Assembly (NCBI RefSeq): GCF_018760735.1
Contig: NZ_JAHHZN010000017.1
Coordinates: 1-64,000 of the forward strand
Length of the DNA stretch: 64,000 bases
Reading direction: 5' to 3'
Source: Hymenobacter piscis
Lineage (GTDB): Bacteria; Bacteroidota; Bacteroidia; Cytophagales; Hymenobacteraceae
Every line of letters begins with the position of its first letter. Position 1 is the first letter of the stretch. Made by a program: the position numbers and the translations under genes. Shown in pieces: positions 36,467 to 44,751 of this stretch. The notes beneath the pieces were generated by a model. The model was not told the origin of the DNA and did no database searches. It saw nothing but the letters and a program-made list of their open reading frames with translations.

Positions 36467-37813
36467 ATGCACACGCTTGCCCAACTACGCGCCGGCGCCC
36501 TGGCCGGGGCCACCCGCCTGGACCTGGCCGAAGGGCTGACCGAATTTCCACGGGAAATTTTCGAGCTCTCCGACACGCTCGAAATCCTCAACCTCTCGGG
36601 CAATGCCCTGCGCGAGCTGCCCGCCGACCTGCCCCGCCTACACCGCCTGCGGATTTTCTTCGGCTCCGATAATGAGTTTACCCAGGTACCCGCCGTGCTG
36701 GGCCAGTGCCCGAACCTGGAAATGGTGGGCTTCAAGGCCAACCACATCCGGGAGCTGCCCGGGGCCGCCCTGCCGCCCCGCCTGCGCTGGCTCATCCTCA
36801 CCGATAATGAGCTGGCCGCCCTGCCGCCGGAAATCGGGAACTGCGGGCAGCTGCAGAAGCTGATGCTGGCCGGCAACCGCCTACGGGAGCTGCCCCCGGA
36901 GCTGGCCCGCTGCACCCACCTGGAGCTGCTGCGCCTGGCCGCCAACCAACTGACCACCCTGCCCGAGTGGCTGCTGACCATGCCCCGGCTAAGCTGGCTG
37001 GCCTTCGCCGGCAACCCGCTGGCCACCGCTGCCGAAGCCGCCGCCCTGGCCCGCGCCGACCAGCCCGCCATTGCCTGGCGCCACCTGAGCACCGGGCCGG
37101 TACTGGGCGAAGGCGCTTCGGGCATTATTTACCGGGGAGAGTGGCAGCGCGCCGCCGGAGTTGCGCCCGAGCCAGTGGCCGTGAAGCTGTTCAAAGGGGC
37201 CGTCACCAGCGACGGGCTGCCCCACTCTGAAATGGTAGCCTGCCGGAGCGCCGGCGCCCACCCCCACCTGATAGCCGTGCGCGGCACCCTCCCCGACCAC
37301 CCCACCGGCCGCGAGGGTCTGGTGCTCGAGCTCATCGACCCCGCCTTTACCACCCTGGCCGGGCCGCCCAGCTTTGCCACCTGCACCCGCGACGTGTACG
37401 CGCCCGCCGCCACCTTCGAGCTGCCGGTTTTGCTGCGCCTAGCCGGGGGCATTGCGGCGGCGGTGGCCCACCTGCACGCCCGGGGCATTCTGCACGGCGA
37501 CCTGTACGGCCACAACATCCTCACCACGCCAGCCGGGGAAAGCCTGCTGGGTGATTTCGGGGCGGCCGGATTCCTGCCCGATTCCGACGACGTGGCCGCC
37601 CAGCTTCTGCCCCGCTTGGAAACCCGGGCCTTCGGCAACCTGCTGGAAGAACTGCTGGACCGCTGCCCGCCGCAGGAAGAGCCGGCAGCCGGACTGCAGG
37701 AAGAACTGCGGCAACTGCAGGCCCGCTGTCAGCAACCTACGGTGGCCGCCCGGCCCACGCTGGCCGAGGTCAGCTGCCGCCTCCGGGAGCTGGCGGCGGT
37801 TTCGGCGGGGTGA
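36467..37813 (+). CDS. leucine-rich-repeat protein kinase fusion
   Basis: Starting at the ATG at 36467, the product is 448 residues. The first 185 residues are LRRs of the L-x-x-L-x-L-x-x-N-x-L-x-x-L-P type (LEILNLSGNALRELPADLPR, LRWLILTDNELAALPPEIGN). A protein-kinase-like domain follows: glycine loop LGEGASGIIYRG, VAVKLF lysine, catalytic HGDLYGHN with Asp345, and DFG at 363-365. HRD is replaced by HGD, as in several bacterial kinase-like families. It probably phosphorylates a partner selected by the LRR face, in the cytoplasm. The substrate is unknown. Confidence 0.88.
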   Translation: MHTLAQLRAGALAGATRLDLAEGLTEFPREIFELSDTLEILNLSGNALRELPADLPRLHRLRIFFGSDNEFTQVPAVLGQCPNLEMVGFKANHIRELPGAALPPRLRWLILTDNELAALPPEIGNCGQLQKLMLAGNRLRELPPELARCTHLELLRLAANQLTTLPEWLLTMPRLSWLAFAGNPLATAAEAAALARADQPAIAWRHLSTGPVLGEGASGIIYRGEWQRAAGVAPEPVAVKLFKGAVTSDGLPHSEMVACRSAGAHPHLIAVRGTLPDHPTGREGLVLELIDPAFTTLAGPPSFATCTRDVYAPAATFELPVLLRLAGGIAAAVAHLHARGILHGDLYGHNILTTPAGESLLGDFGAAGFLPDSDDVAAQLLPRLETRAFGNLLEELLDRCPPQEEPAAGLQEELRQLQARCQQPTVAARPTLAEVSCRLRELAAVSAG

Positions 37814-37915
37814 AACCCGCGGGGCTTGTTTTTACGTTTTACCGCTACTGGCCCGCTTCTTGCCGGCTCCGGCCCTTTTTACCCGTCATCTGACTTCACG
37901 CTACCCCCGTCCCGT

Positions 37916-38791
37916 ATGGTTTCTGCTTCCTCCCTGCCGCTGGCGGGCAAAACTGCCTTGGTTACCGGAGCCACCAGCGGCATCGGGCTGGTTACGGCCC
38001 AGGAGCTGGCCCGGGGCGGGGCGCGGGTGGTACTGGTGGGCCGCGACCCGGAAAAGGCCGCCCGGGCCCAGGCGGCCATTCAGCAGGCGGCCGGCCCCGA
38101 GGCCCACGTGCATGTCAAGTGCTTCGACCTGTCGTTGCTGCGCAACGTGCGCACCCTGGCCGAGCAGATGCAGCAGGAATTCAGCCAGCTCGATATTCTG
38201 ATCAACAACGCGGGTATTATGCCCGGGCGCTTCACCCTCACCGAGGAAGGCCACGAGTTGAGCTGGGCCACCAACCACCTGGCGCCCTACGCCCTCACCA
38301 ACCAGTTGCTGCCGTTGCTCGACGCTGCTGAGCAGGCCCGGGTGGTCACGGTATCGTCGGTGGCGCACTGGGTGGGCGAGATTGAGCCCGACCGCGAAGC
38401 CCGCAACTCGCCCGACAAGTACAGCTGGCTCACGGCCTACGCCGACTCCAAGCTGGCCAACATTCTGTTCACTAAGGAGCTGGCCCACCGCCTCGACCTG
38501 ACCAACATCACGGCCAACTGCCTGCACCCGGGCATGGTGGATACCAGCCTCATGCGCGCCGATACCTCCCAGGTCATGAAGGCCCTCTGGTGGACGGCCC
38601 GCCCCCTGATGGTGTCGCCCGAGAAGGGTGCTCAGACCACGCTGTACCTCGCCACGGCCCCGGAAACGGCCCGGGTGAGCGGGCAGTATTTCGCCGGCCG
38701 CAAAGTAGCCCGCTGCTCGGAGCGCGCCAGCAGCGCCACCGAGGCTAACCGCCTCTGGCGTATTTCAGCCGAAGAAACCGGCGTGGAGTAG
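37916..38791 (+). CDS. short-chain dehydrogenase (retinol-dehydrogenase-like)
   Basis: Starting at the ATG at 37916, the product is 291 residues. The Rossmann motif TGATSGIG, the NNAG motif, the catalytic Ser in VTVSSVAHW and the Y-x-x-x-K pair in YADSKLAN identify a classical SDR. The C-terminal half resembles the RDH/WWOX-like branch (NCLHPGMVDTSLMR). It is an NAD(P)-dependent oxidoreductase; the substrate cannot be read from sequence. It follows the LRR-kinase by about 100 bp and may share its transcript. Confidence 0.9.
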   Translation: MVSASSLPLAGKTALVTGATSGIGLVTAQELARGGARVVLVGRDPEKAARAQAAIQQAAGPEAHVHVKCFDLSLLRNVRTLAEQMQQEFSQLDILINNAGIMPGRFTLTEEGHELSWATNHLAPYALTNQLLPLLDAAEQARVVTVSSVAHWVGEIEPDREARNSPDKYSWLTAYADSKLANILFTKELAHRLDLTNITANCLHPGMVDTSLMRADTSQVMKALWWTARPLMVSPEKGAQTTLYLATAPETARVSGQYFAGRKVARCSERASSATEANRLWRISAEETGVE

Positions 38792-38808
38792 GCCAGGCAA
38801 AAATGCAG

Positions 38809-38909
38809 AACGTCATTCCGAGCGGAGCGGAGGAATCCCGCGTGCTGACGTTGTAATGGTAATCCAATACCAGCCCGCGGGATTCCTCGGCTCCGCTCGG
38901 AAGGATGTT
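38809..38909. repeat. inverted repeat, diverged copy of the GTCATTCCGAGCG family
   Basis: Arms 38809-38847 and 38871-38909 match at 35 of 39 positions around a 23-bp centre. The arm core (CATTCCGAGCGGAGCGGAGG) is close to the 16843-16937 element but uses GGAGCGG instead of GAAGCGA, with compensating changes in the other arm. Confidence 0.88.
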
Positions 38910-38954
38910 CTTGTTTCGACCTGTCATCTGTTTCATCCGCTTACTTTATTCCCG

Positions 38955-39581
38955 ATGGATTTACTGGAGCTGATTCGGCAGGGCGAGGGGGAGCGGCTGG
39001 AATTCAAGCAGCGCACCACCCACCCCACGCGCATGGCCCGCACGTTGTCGTCGCTGGCCAATACCCACGGCGGGCGGGTGTTGGTGGGCGTGGACGATAA
39101 CGGCCGGATAACGGGCGTGCGCGACGTGGAGGAGGAGCTCTACCAGCTCCGCGAGGCCGCCCGGCACTATATCGACCCGCCCCTGGAGTTCACTTACCGG
39201 GAAATCGAAGCCGGCGAGGGCCGGGTGGTACTGCTGGTACTGGTAGCTGAAAGCAGCCAGAAACCCCACCGCGCCCAGATTGCCGACGGCGACTGGCGCT
39301 CCTACGTGCGCGTGCGCGACCAAAGCGTACAAACCAGCCAGCTCACCGAAAAAGTGCTGGAGCGCCAGGAACCCCAGAGCCAGTTCGAGCAGATTCCACT
39401 CAACCGGGAGGAGCTGGCCGTGCTGGAGTATCTGCGCCAGCACCCGCGCATCACGTTGGCCCAGTACATGAAGCTGCTCAACATCGGCCAGCGCCGGGCC
39501 CACCGCACCCTCATCAAGCTCACCCTGCACGGCTACATCAAGCACCACGACAAGCAGAAAGAGGTGTATTACACGCTCTGA
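38955..39581 (+). CDS. AlbA_2 / Schlafen-type ATP-binding protein with C-terminal winged helix
   Basis: Starting at the ATG at 38955, the product is 208 residues. LIRQGEGERLEFKQRTTHP and LANTHGGRVLVGVDDNGRIT match the AlbA_2 (divergent AAA-4, Schlafen-related) domain, normally about 120 residues. The last 70 residues (ELAVLEYLRQHPRITLAQYM, QRRAHRTLIKLTLHGYIKHH) look like a winged helix. Such proteins are presumed nucleic-acid-binding regulators or RNA-acting enzymes. It overlaps the convergent VOC gene by 13 bp. Confidence 0.85.
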   Translation: MDLLELIRQGEGERLEFKQRTTHPTRMARTLSSLANTHGGRVLVGVDDNGRITGVRDVEEELYQLREAARHYIDPPLEFTYREIEAGEGRVVLLVLVAESSQKPHRAQIADGDWRSYVRVRDQSVQTSQLTEKVLERQEPQSQFEQIPLNREELAVLEYLRQHPRITLAQYMKLLNIGQRRAHRTLIKLTLHGYIKHHDKQKEVYYTL

Positions 39582-39967
39582 GCGGGCTGGAGCAAGTCCC
39601 AGAGGGTACCGTACAGATCGGCAAAAACCAGCACCTGGCCGTAGGGCTCCGTCCGGGGTGGCCGCACAATGCGCACCCCGTGGGCCAGCAGGCGGGCATG
39701 GTCGCGGGCCAGGTCGTTGGTGTAGAGGAACAGGGCCACGCGGCCGCCGGTCTGGTTGCCGATGGCGGCCTGCTGGGCGGGCGTGGCGGCCCGGGCCAGC
39801 AGCAACTCGGCCCCGCCGGCACCGGGCGGGGCTACCCGTACCCACCGCTTTTCGGGGCTCAGGGGCGTGTCTTCCACGAGCCGAAAGCCCAGCTTATTGG
39901 TGTAAAACCGGATGGCCTCGTCGTAATCCGCCACCACGAGGGTAATGAGTGCGATACGCTGAGACAT
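39569..39967 (-). CDS. VOC (glyoxalase/bleomycin-resistance superfamily) protein
   Basis: Starting at the ATG at 39967, the product is 132 residues. It has one betaalphabetabetabeta pair typical of single VOC proteins: LITLVVADYDEAIRFYTNKL followed by GFRLVEDTPL, and LFLYTNDLARDHARLLAHGV then FADLYGTLWDLLQ. It could isomerise, bind or detoxify a small metabolite. Its substrate is not evident. It lies downstream of a small lysine-rich gene on the same strand, with a terminator between them. Confidence 0.87.
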   Translation of the reverse strand: MSQRIALITLVVADYDEAIRFYTNKLGFRLVEDTPLSPEKRWVRVAPPGAGGAELLLARAATPAQQAAIGNQTGGRVALFLYTNDLARDHARLLAHGVRIVRPPRTEPYGQVLVFADLYGTLWDLLQPAQSV

Positions 39968-39984
39968 AGGAATGAAATGCAAAA

Positions 39985-40013
39985 AAGAGACCCGTCGGGT
40001 AGACGGGCCTCTT
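39985..40013 (-). terminator. terminator after the lysine-rich mini-gene
   Basis: On the minus strand AAGAGGCCCGTC, a 5-nt loop and GACGGGTCTCTT form a 12-bp stem with one mismatch, followed by TTTTTT. Confidence 0.88.
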
Positions 40014-40017
40014 GTTG

Positions 40018-40134
40018 TTAGTCTTGTTGGCGGGCCTTGAGGGCTTTTTTCTCCTCTTTGGCGGCCTTTTTTTCCTTGGTGGTTTTGGCGGGCTCTTTCT
40101 TCTTCTCTTTGCGGGGCTCCTGGGCTTTGGCCAT
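40018..40134 (-). CDS. 38-residue lysine-rich protein
   Basis: The ATG at 40134 opens a 38-codon frame ending TAA at 40018-40020: MAKAQEPRKEKKKEPAKTTK followed by EKKAAKEEKKALKARQQD. It is almost entirely Lys, Glu, Ala and Pro, so probably a disordered or helical nucleic-acid-binding peptide. The strong terminator 5 bp after the stop and the isolated gap (40018-40209 between two genes) support a real gene. No family is recognised with confidence. Confidence 0.65.
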   Translation of the reverse strand: MAKAQEPRKEKKKEPAKTTKEKKAAKEEKKALKARQQD

Positions 40135-40209
40135 GATGGGGTGTGGGTTGAGAGTGGATGAGGCGTATATAACGCACGCCCCGGAGGCGGTGTTGTGAAT
40201 CGGTTGCGA

Positions 40210-40755
40210 TTATTGCAGTCCCGCTTCTGGCAGGCCCGGCAAATACCGCTCGCGCAGCAGGTTGAGGTGGTGGGCTTCGTGGCCGGGCAGAATGTAGGCC
40301 AGAGCCCGCACGCTCACCGGCTGCCCGCTGGCCGTGCCCTGCCGGCTGATGGCCGCCGGGGTAAACGACTCAAACAAACTCAGCGTGGCGGCCCGCACGG
40401 CGTCGTATTCGGCCAGAATAGCGGCCAGCGGCCGGGAATCGGCGCCGGAGGCGGGCACGTAGTCGTCCTGCTCGAAGCCGGGCAGCGGAGTGGTGTCGCC
40501 GCGGCTGATGCGCAGGGCGCGGTAAGCGAAGATGCGCTCCGTATCCAGCATGTGCACTAGGTTTTCCTTGATGCTCCACTTGCCCGGGGCGTAGCGGAAC
40601 GTGCCCTGCTCCTCGGTGAGGCCGGCCAGCAGCTGGCGCAGCTCCCGGGGCTGCCGCCGCAGGGCCTCCAGCGGGTCACCGGCAATCAGCTTCACGTAGG
40701 TGTAGTAATATGGGCCGTACTCGGTGGCGGCGGGCGGGGTGAGGAAGGGGCTCAT
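40210..40755 (-). CDS. DinB family protein
   Basis: Starting at the ATG at 40755, the product is 181 residues. It shows the DinB/YfiT four-helix pattern: LRQLLAGLTEEQGTFRYAPG, KWSIKENLVHMLDTERIFAY (first metal His) and LPGHEAHHLNLLRERYL (HxxxH pair). Members bind a divalent metal and include thiol transferases and damage-induced proteins. The precise reaction is unknown. Confidence 0.9.
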   Translation of the reverse strand: MSPFLTPPAATEYGPYYYTYVKLIAGDPLEALRRQPRELRQLLAGLTEEQGTFRYAPGKWSIKENLVHMLDTERIFAYRALRISRGDTTPLPGFEQDDYVPASGADSRPLAAILAEYDAVRAATLSLFESFTPAAISRQGTASGQPVSVRALAYILPGHEAHHLNLLRERYLPGLPEAGLQ

Positions 40756-40979
40756 GGCCACGAAAGTAGCGGAATCCGGATAACTTCGGAGAAGTACCGC
40801 GGGAAGTATGAGGCCGGAGGGCATAGCATGATGCCTTCGTCATCGGCAAAACCGCGCGACGCTTAGGCGCTGCTGCGCGAAGTGCCGGCCTACGCCCGGG
40901 CCTGGCTTTTCTGAGGCGGCCACTGCAACGTCGGGTGCGGGGCACGCGTACACGCCCCCACAACCTCAACTATTCCCCT

Positions 40980-41501
40980 ATGTCCTCTCTCGTCGAAAAA
41001 GGTCTTTCGATTTCCAAAAACGCGCTGTTCAGCGTGTTCCTCAACCGCGCCGGCAAGCTGCTGGGCCGCCCTTTCAAGGTGGTGATGGTGCTCAACGAAG
41101 TAGCCAACAAGCTGGCCAGCAAGGACAGCGGCGACAACAAATTCAAGCAGGTATTCGACGTGGGCCGCACCCTGGTGCGGCTGGTGCGCAACTACGTCAG
41201 CGGCGAGTACCGGCAGATTGACACCGGCACCATCGTGTCGGCGCTGGGCGTGCTGCTCTACACCCTCTCGCCGGTTGATCTGGTCCCCGATTTTATTCCG
41301 GTAGTAGGCTTCCTGGATGATCTGGCCCTGATCAGCTGGTTTATCGAGAAGTTCCAAGGCGAAATCCTGCGCTTCCGCGAGTGGGAGCAAACCCACGCCG
41401 CCGAGGAAACCAACGACATTCCGGCCGCCGCCCAGCAGCCGTCCGAGTCCTACACCAAGGCCGAAAACCTGCCCGCCGTGGCCGAAATCGGGCATTCCTA
41501 G
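40980..41501 (+). CDS. YkvA family (DUF1232) protein
   Basis: Starting at the ATG at 40980, the product is 173 residues. The DUF1232 core is clear: VSALGVLLYTLSPVDLVPDF, IPVVGFLDDLALI. The hydrophobic segments suggest membrane association. Function is unknown. Its TAG stop (41499-41501) is directly followed by ATCACAGATG, a repeat arm discussed separately. Confidence 0.88.
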   Translation: MSSLVEKGLSISKNALFSVFLNRAGKLLGRPFKVVMVLNEVANKLASKDSGDNKFKQVFDVGRTLVRLVRNYVSGEYRQIDTGTIVSALGVLLYTLSPVDLVPDFIPVVGFLDDLALISWFIEKFQGEILRFREWEQTHAAEETNDIPAAAQQPSESYTKAENLPAVAEIGHS

Positions 41502-41545
41502 ATCACAGATGGTGCCGACAAAGCCGCCAATAACGCAGATTCGTT
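41502..41545 (+). repeat. ATCACAGATG-type repeat fragment abutting a stop codon
   Basis: ATCACAGATGG begins immediately after the TAG of the YkvA gene and ACGCAGATTCGTTC follows (41533-41546), matching parts of the arm at 48233-48275. No complete inverted partner is present, so it is a partial or decayed copy. Confidence 0.6.
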
Positions 41546-41569
41546 CTGACGGCTATCAGGCTTGATTAA

Positions 41570-41601
41570 CGCCCACCCGGTTGCCGGGTGGGCGTTTTTT
41601 T
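41570..41601 (+). terminator. intrinsic terminator of the YkvA gene
   Basis: CGCCCACCCGG, TTG loop, CCGGGTGGGCG (11-bp perfect stem), then TTTTTTT. Confidence 0.9.
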
Positions 41602-41709
41602 GTCGGCGCTACGAACCTCTGTGGGAAGCGTATGTGCCTCGAAAGAACATCATCCAAGCAGCCAAAAGCGTATTTTAGCGTCTTGATTCGTCCACCCTTT
41701 TTCGTTTCT

Positions 41710-43950
41710 ATGCTCCTTCGTACCCGGCTGGCGCTGCTGGCCCTTACTTTCCTTATCACCCTTTCGGCCCGCGCCGATGAAGGCATGTGGCTGCCGCTGC
41801 TGCTCAAGCAGCTCAACGAGGCCGACATGCAGAAAAAAGGCCTCAAGCTCACGGCCGAGCAGATTTATTCCATCAACCAGGGCAGCCTCAAAGACGCCAT
41901 CGTGCAGTTTGGCGGCGGCTGCACCGGCGAAATCATCTCCGACCAGGGCCTGCTGCTCACCAACCACCACTGTGGCTACAGCCAGATTCAGAGCCATTCC
42001 TCGGTGGAGAAGGACTATCTCACCAAGGGTTACTGGGCCATGGACCGCAGCCAGGAGCTGCCCAACCCCGGTCTGACGGCCACCTTCATCGTGCGCATGG
42101 AGGACGTGAGCAGCCAGGTGCTGGCCGGCGTGCCCACCACGGGCATTGTGGAGGCCGAGCGCGAGAAGCTGGTGCAGCAGAATTCCCAGCGCGTGGCCCA
42201 GGCCGCCGTGCAGGGCACCGGCTACCAGGCGTTCGTGCGGCCCATGTTCAACGGCAATGAGTACTACCTGTTCGTGACGGAAGTTTTCCAGGACATCCGC
42301 CTGGTGGGCGCGCCGCCGAGTAGCATCGGCAAATTTGGGGGCGACACCGACAACTGGGCCTGGCCCCGCCACACCGGCGACTTCAGCATCTTCCGCATCT
42401 ACGCCGGCCCCGACAACAAGCCCGCCCCCTACTCGCCCGACAACAAGCCCTTCAAGCCCCGCCACCACCTGCCCATTTCCCTGGCCGGCGTGCAGCCCGG
42501 CGACTTTACCATGGTGTTCGGCTTTCCCGGCCGCACCAACGAGTACCTCACCAGCTGGGGCGTCGAGGAAACCTACGCCGTCTCGAACCCGGCCAAAATT
42601 GCCGTTCGCGACGCCAAGCTCAAGGTGCTCGATGCCGATATGAAGGCTTCTGATAAAGTCCGGATTCAGTACGCGGCCAAGTACGCCAGCATTGCCAACT
42701 ACTGGAAAAAGTGGATTGGCGAGAACCGGGGCCTCAAAAAGCTCGACGCCGTAGGCGTGAAACAGCAGCAGGAAGTTGAATTCCAGCGCTGGGCCGAATC
42801 GGGCGACGCCGCCCGCCGGGCCGCCTTCGCCACCCTCCTGCCCGACCTGCAACGCCATTACGCCACTGCCCGCGACTACACCCTGGCCCGCGACTACGTG
42901 AGCGAGGCGGCCCTGGGCGTGGAGCTGGTCAGCTACGCCAACAGCCTGTTGCCCCTGCTGGACCTGGTGGACCAGAAAGTGCCCGCCGCCGAGCTGGCTG
43001 CCGCCGTGGAAAAAGCCAAAAAGGGCTCCGCCGGCTTCTTCCGCAACTACAACGCCCCCACCGACCAGAAGGTGGCCGCCCAGCTGCTGCCCCTCTACGC
43101 CACCGGCACCCCGGCGGCCCTGCTGCCCGCCTATGTAAAGACGCTCAGCAAGCAGTACGCCGCCACCGGCTGGGACGCCTACACGACCCAGTTGTTCAAT
43201 AAGTCGCGCCTCACGGAACAGGCCAGCGCCCTGGCCGTGCTCGATGAGGTAGCCAACGGCAAACCCGACGCCCTGCGCCAAGACCCCGCCGTGCAGCTCG
43301 CCACGACCATTGTGGGCAACTACCGCGCGGCCATCCTGCCCACCTACTCCGCCGCTACCGACCAGATTGCCCTGCTCCAGCGCACCTACGTGGCGGGCCT
43401 GCGCCTGCAACAGCCGGAGCGCAAGTTCTACCCCGATGCCAACTCCACCCTGCGCCTGGCCTACGGGCAGGTAGCCGGCTACGAGCCCGCCGACGGCGTA
43501 CACTACGATTTTTATACCACCCTCGACGGCATCATGGAGAAGGCCGACCCCACCAACCCCGAGTTTGAAGTTCCGGCCCGCCTCGCGGAATTGTACCAGA
43601 ACAAGGACTACGGCCCCTACGCCTACAAAGGCTCCGTGCCGGTGGCCTTTATTGCCACCAACCACACCACCGGCGGCAACTCCGGCTCGCCCGTCATCAA
43701 CGGCCGCGGGGAGCTCATCGGCACCAACTTCGACCGCAACTGGGAAGGCACCATGTCCGACATCATGTTCGACCCCGACCGCGTGCGCAACATCACCCTC
43801 GATGTGCGCTACATGCTCTTCGTGGTAGACAAATACGCTGGCGCCGGCCACCTCGTGAAGGAAATGACCCTCGTGGGCGGCCCCGGGTCCGCCGATTCGG
43901 CTCCGGATAAGAAAGTGAAGAAGGTGAAAGTGAAGCGCAAGAAAGCGTAG
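41710..43950 (+). CDS. S46 family dipeptidyl-peptidase (DPP11-like)
   Basis: Starting at the ATG at 41710, the product is 746 residues with a signal peptide (LALLALTFLITLSARA). Catalytic triad motifs of the S46 family are present: LLTNHHCGYSQIQ (His), DTDNWAWPRHTGDFS (Asp) and GGNSGSP with Ser658. Arg676 follows 18 residues after the Ser in NFDRNWEG. In this family that position is Arg in Asp/Glu-specific DPP11 and Gly in DPP7, so acidic P1 specificity is expected. It removes dipeptides from peptides in the periplasm. The C-terminus ends in a lysine-rich tail (KKVKKVKVKRKKA), unusual for the family. Confidence 0.93.
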   Translation: MLLRTRLALLALTFLITLSARADEGMWLPLLLKQLNEADMQKKGLKLTAEQIYSINQGSLKDAIVQFGGGCTGEIISDQGLLLTNHHCGYSQIQSHSSVEKDYLTKGYWAMDRSQELPNPGLTATFIVRMEDVSSQVLAGVPTTGIVEAEREKLVQQNSQRVAQAAVQGTGYQAFVRPMFNGNEYYLFVTEVFQDIRLVGAPPSSIGKFGGDTDNWAWPRHTGDFSIFRIYAGPDNKPAPYSPDNKPFKPRHHLPISLAGVQPGDFTMVFGFPGRTNEYLTSWGVEETYAVSNPAKIAVRDAKLKVLDADMKASDKVRIQYAAKYASIANYWKKWIGENRGLKKLDAVGVKQQQEVEFQRWAESGDAARRAAFATLLPDLQRHYATARDYTLARDYVSEAALGVELVSYANSLLPLLDLVDQKVPAAELAAAVEKAKKGSAGFFRNYNAPTDQKVAAQLLPLYATGTPAALLPAYVKTLSKQYAATGWDAYTTQLFNKSRLTEQASALAVLDEVANGKPDALRQDPAVQLATTIVGNYRAAILPTYSAATDQIALLQRTYVAGLRLQQPERKFYPDANSTLRLAYGQVAGYEPADGVHYDFYTTLDGIMEKADPTNPEFEVPARLAELYQNKDYGPYAYKGSVPVAFIATNHTTGGNSGSPVINGRGELIGTNFDRNWEGTMSDIMFDPDRVRNITLDVRYMLFVVDKYAGAGHLVKEMTLVGGPGSADSAPDKKVKKVKVKRKKA

Positions 43951-43990
43951 CACCTCAGGACCGGGGCTAAATCCCGGGGCATACACCGGC

Positions 43991-44022
43991 AATCGGGTTT
44001 CCGTTTATGCGGAAACCCGATT
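43991..44022 (+). terminator. hairpin downstream of the S46 peptidase
   Basis: AATCGGGTTTCCG pairs perfectly with CGGAAACCCGATT (13 bp, 6-nt loop). No T-run follows, so it may act with the next hairpin or be a repeat. Confidence 0.55.
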
Positions 44023-44051
44023 GCTGGTTCGCTACTTCCTTGCAACCTATG

Positions 44052-44092
44052 AAGCGGCCGGCTACTCTGTTTGTAGCCGGCCGCTTTTCTTT
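44052..44092 (+). terminator. intrinsic terminator before the beta-barrel gene
   Basis: A 14-bp perfect stem (44052-44065 with 44073-44086) is followed by TTCTTTT. It separates the peptidase gene from the next gene, which starts at 44110. Confidence 0.8.
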
Positions 44093-44109
44093 TATTGATT
44101 TCCCCAACT

Positions 44110-44715
44110 ATGACTCGATTCCTACTTATCCCGCTCCTGCTTTTTCTCGCAGCTACTCCGGCTTTCAGTCAGAAAGTGCTGCTCACGGGCGGTTATACCC
44201 GGGTGGGCGAAACGTCCTTCACCGGCGCGGCTTCCGGGGGCCTGCATGCCGTGCTGCCGCTGGGCCGCCACGTAGCGGCGGGCGTGGGCCTGACGGTAGC
44301 CCGCCACCGCCAGAACTACCAGGATATCATTCCGAGTGATGATCCGTTTGATCCGGCCAGCCTTCCCCGCGTCATTACGGAGTACCACAACTCGCTCTAC
44401 TCCCTGCAAGGCTTTGTGGCCGGCCGGCTGCAGCTCGCGCCCCGGCTGGAAGTGCTGGCCGGCCCCAGCGCGGGCCTTTATTTGGTGGGGGCCCGGCAGC
44501 GGAGTACAGAAGCCAAAGCGGGATTCGGGCTGTGGTCGTCGCTCACCTATCGGCAGTTAGGCGGCAGCCGATTTAATCTGGAGGCCGTTTTCCATCCCCG
44601 CCTACTTCTTGCCAGCCTACCGGTAGAAGACGCCGATTACCGGTTCAAAAACCGGCGCTTGTGTGTTTGGGATGCGCAGGTGGGCCTGTCGTACGATTTG
44701 CGGAAGCAGCCGTAG
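44110..44715 (+). CDS. outer-membrane beta-barrel-like protein
   Basis: Starting at the ATG at 44110, the product is 201 residues with a signal peptide (RFLLIPLLLFLAATPAFS). Alternating hydrophobic/polar strands with aromatic ends (VLLTGGYTRVGETSF, FVAGRLQLAPRLEVLAG, WDAQVGLSYDLRKQ) suggest a small eight-stranded barrel. No specific family is recognised. It is followed after 36 bp by the amidohydrolase gene in the same direction, so the two are probably cotranscribed. Confidence 0.72.
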   Translation: MTRFLLIPLLLFLAATPAFSQKVLLTGGYTRVGETSFTGAASGGLHAVLPLGRHVAAGVGLTVARHRQNYQDIIPSDDPFDPASLPRVITEYHNSLYSLQGFVAGRLQLAPRLEVLAGPSAGLYLVGARQRSTEAKAGFGLWSSLTYRQLGGSRFNLEAVFHPRLLLASLPVEDADYRFKNRRLCVWDAQVGLSYDLRKQP

Positions 44716-44751
44716 CTTTAGGCTTCGCTCCACCCGCTTCACGCCCCGTCC

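Noticed and set aside
41650..43992. 780-codon minus-strand frame antisense to the S46 peptidase
   Set aside because: Composition is Gly/His/Val-rich with no motif; the plus strand contains a complete catalytic triad.
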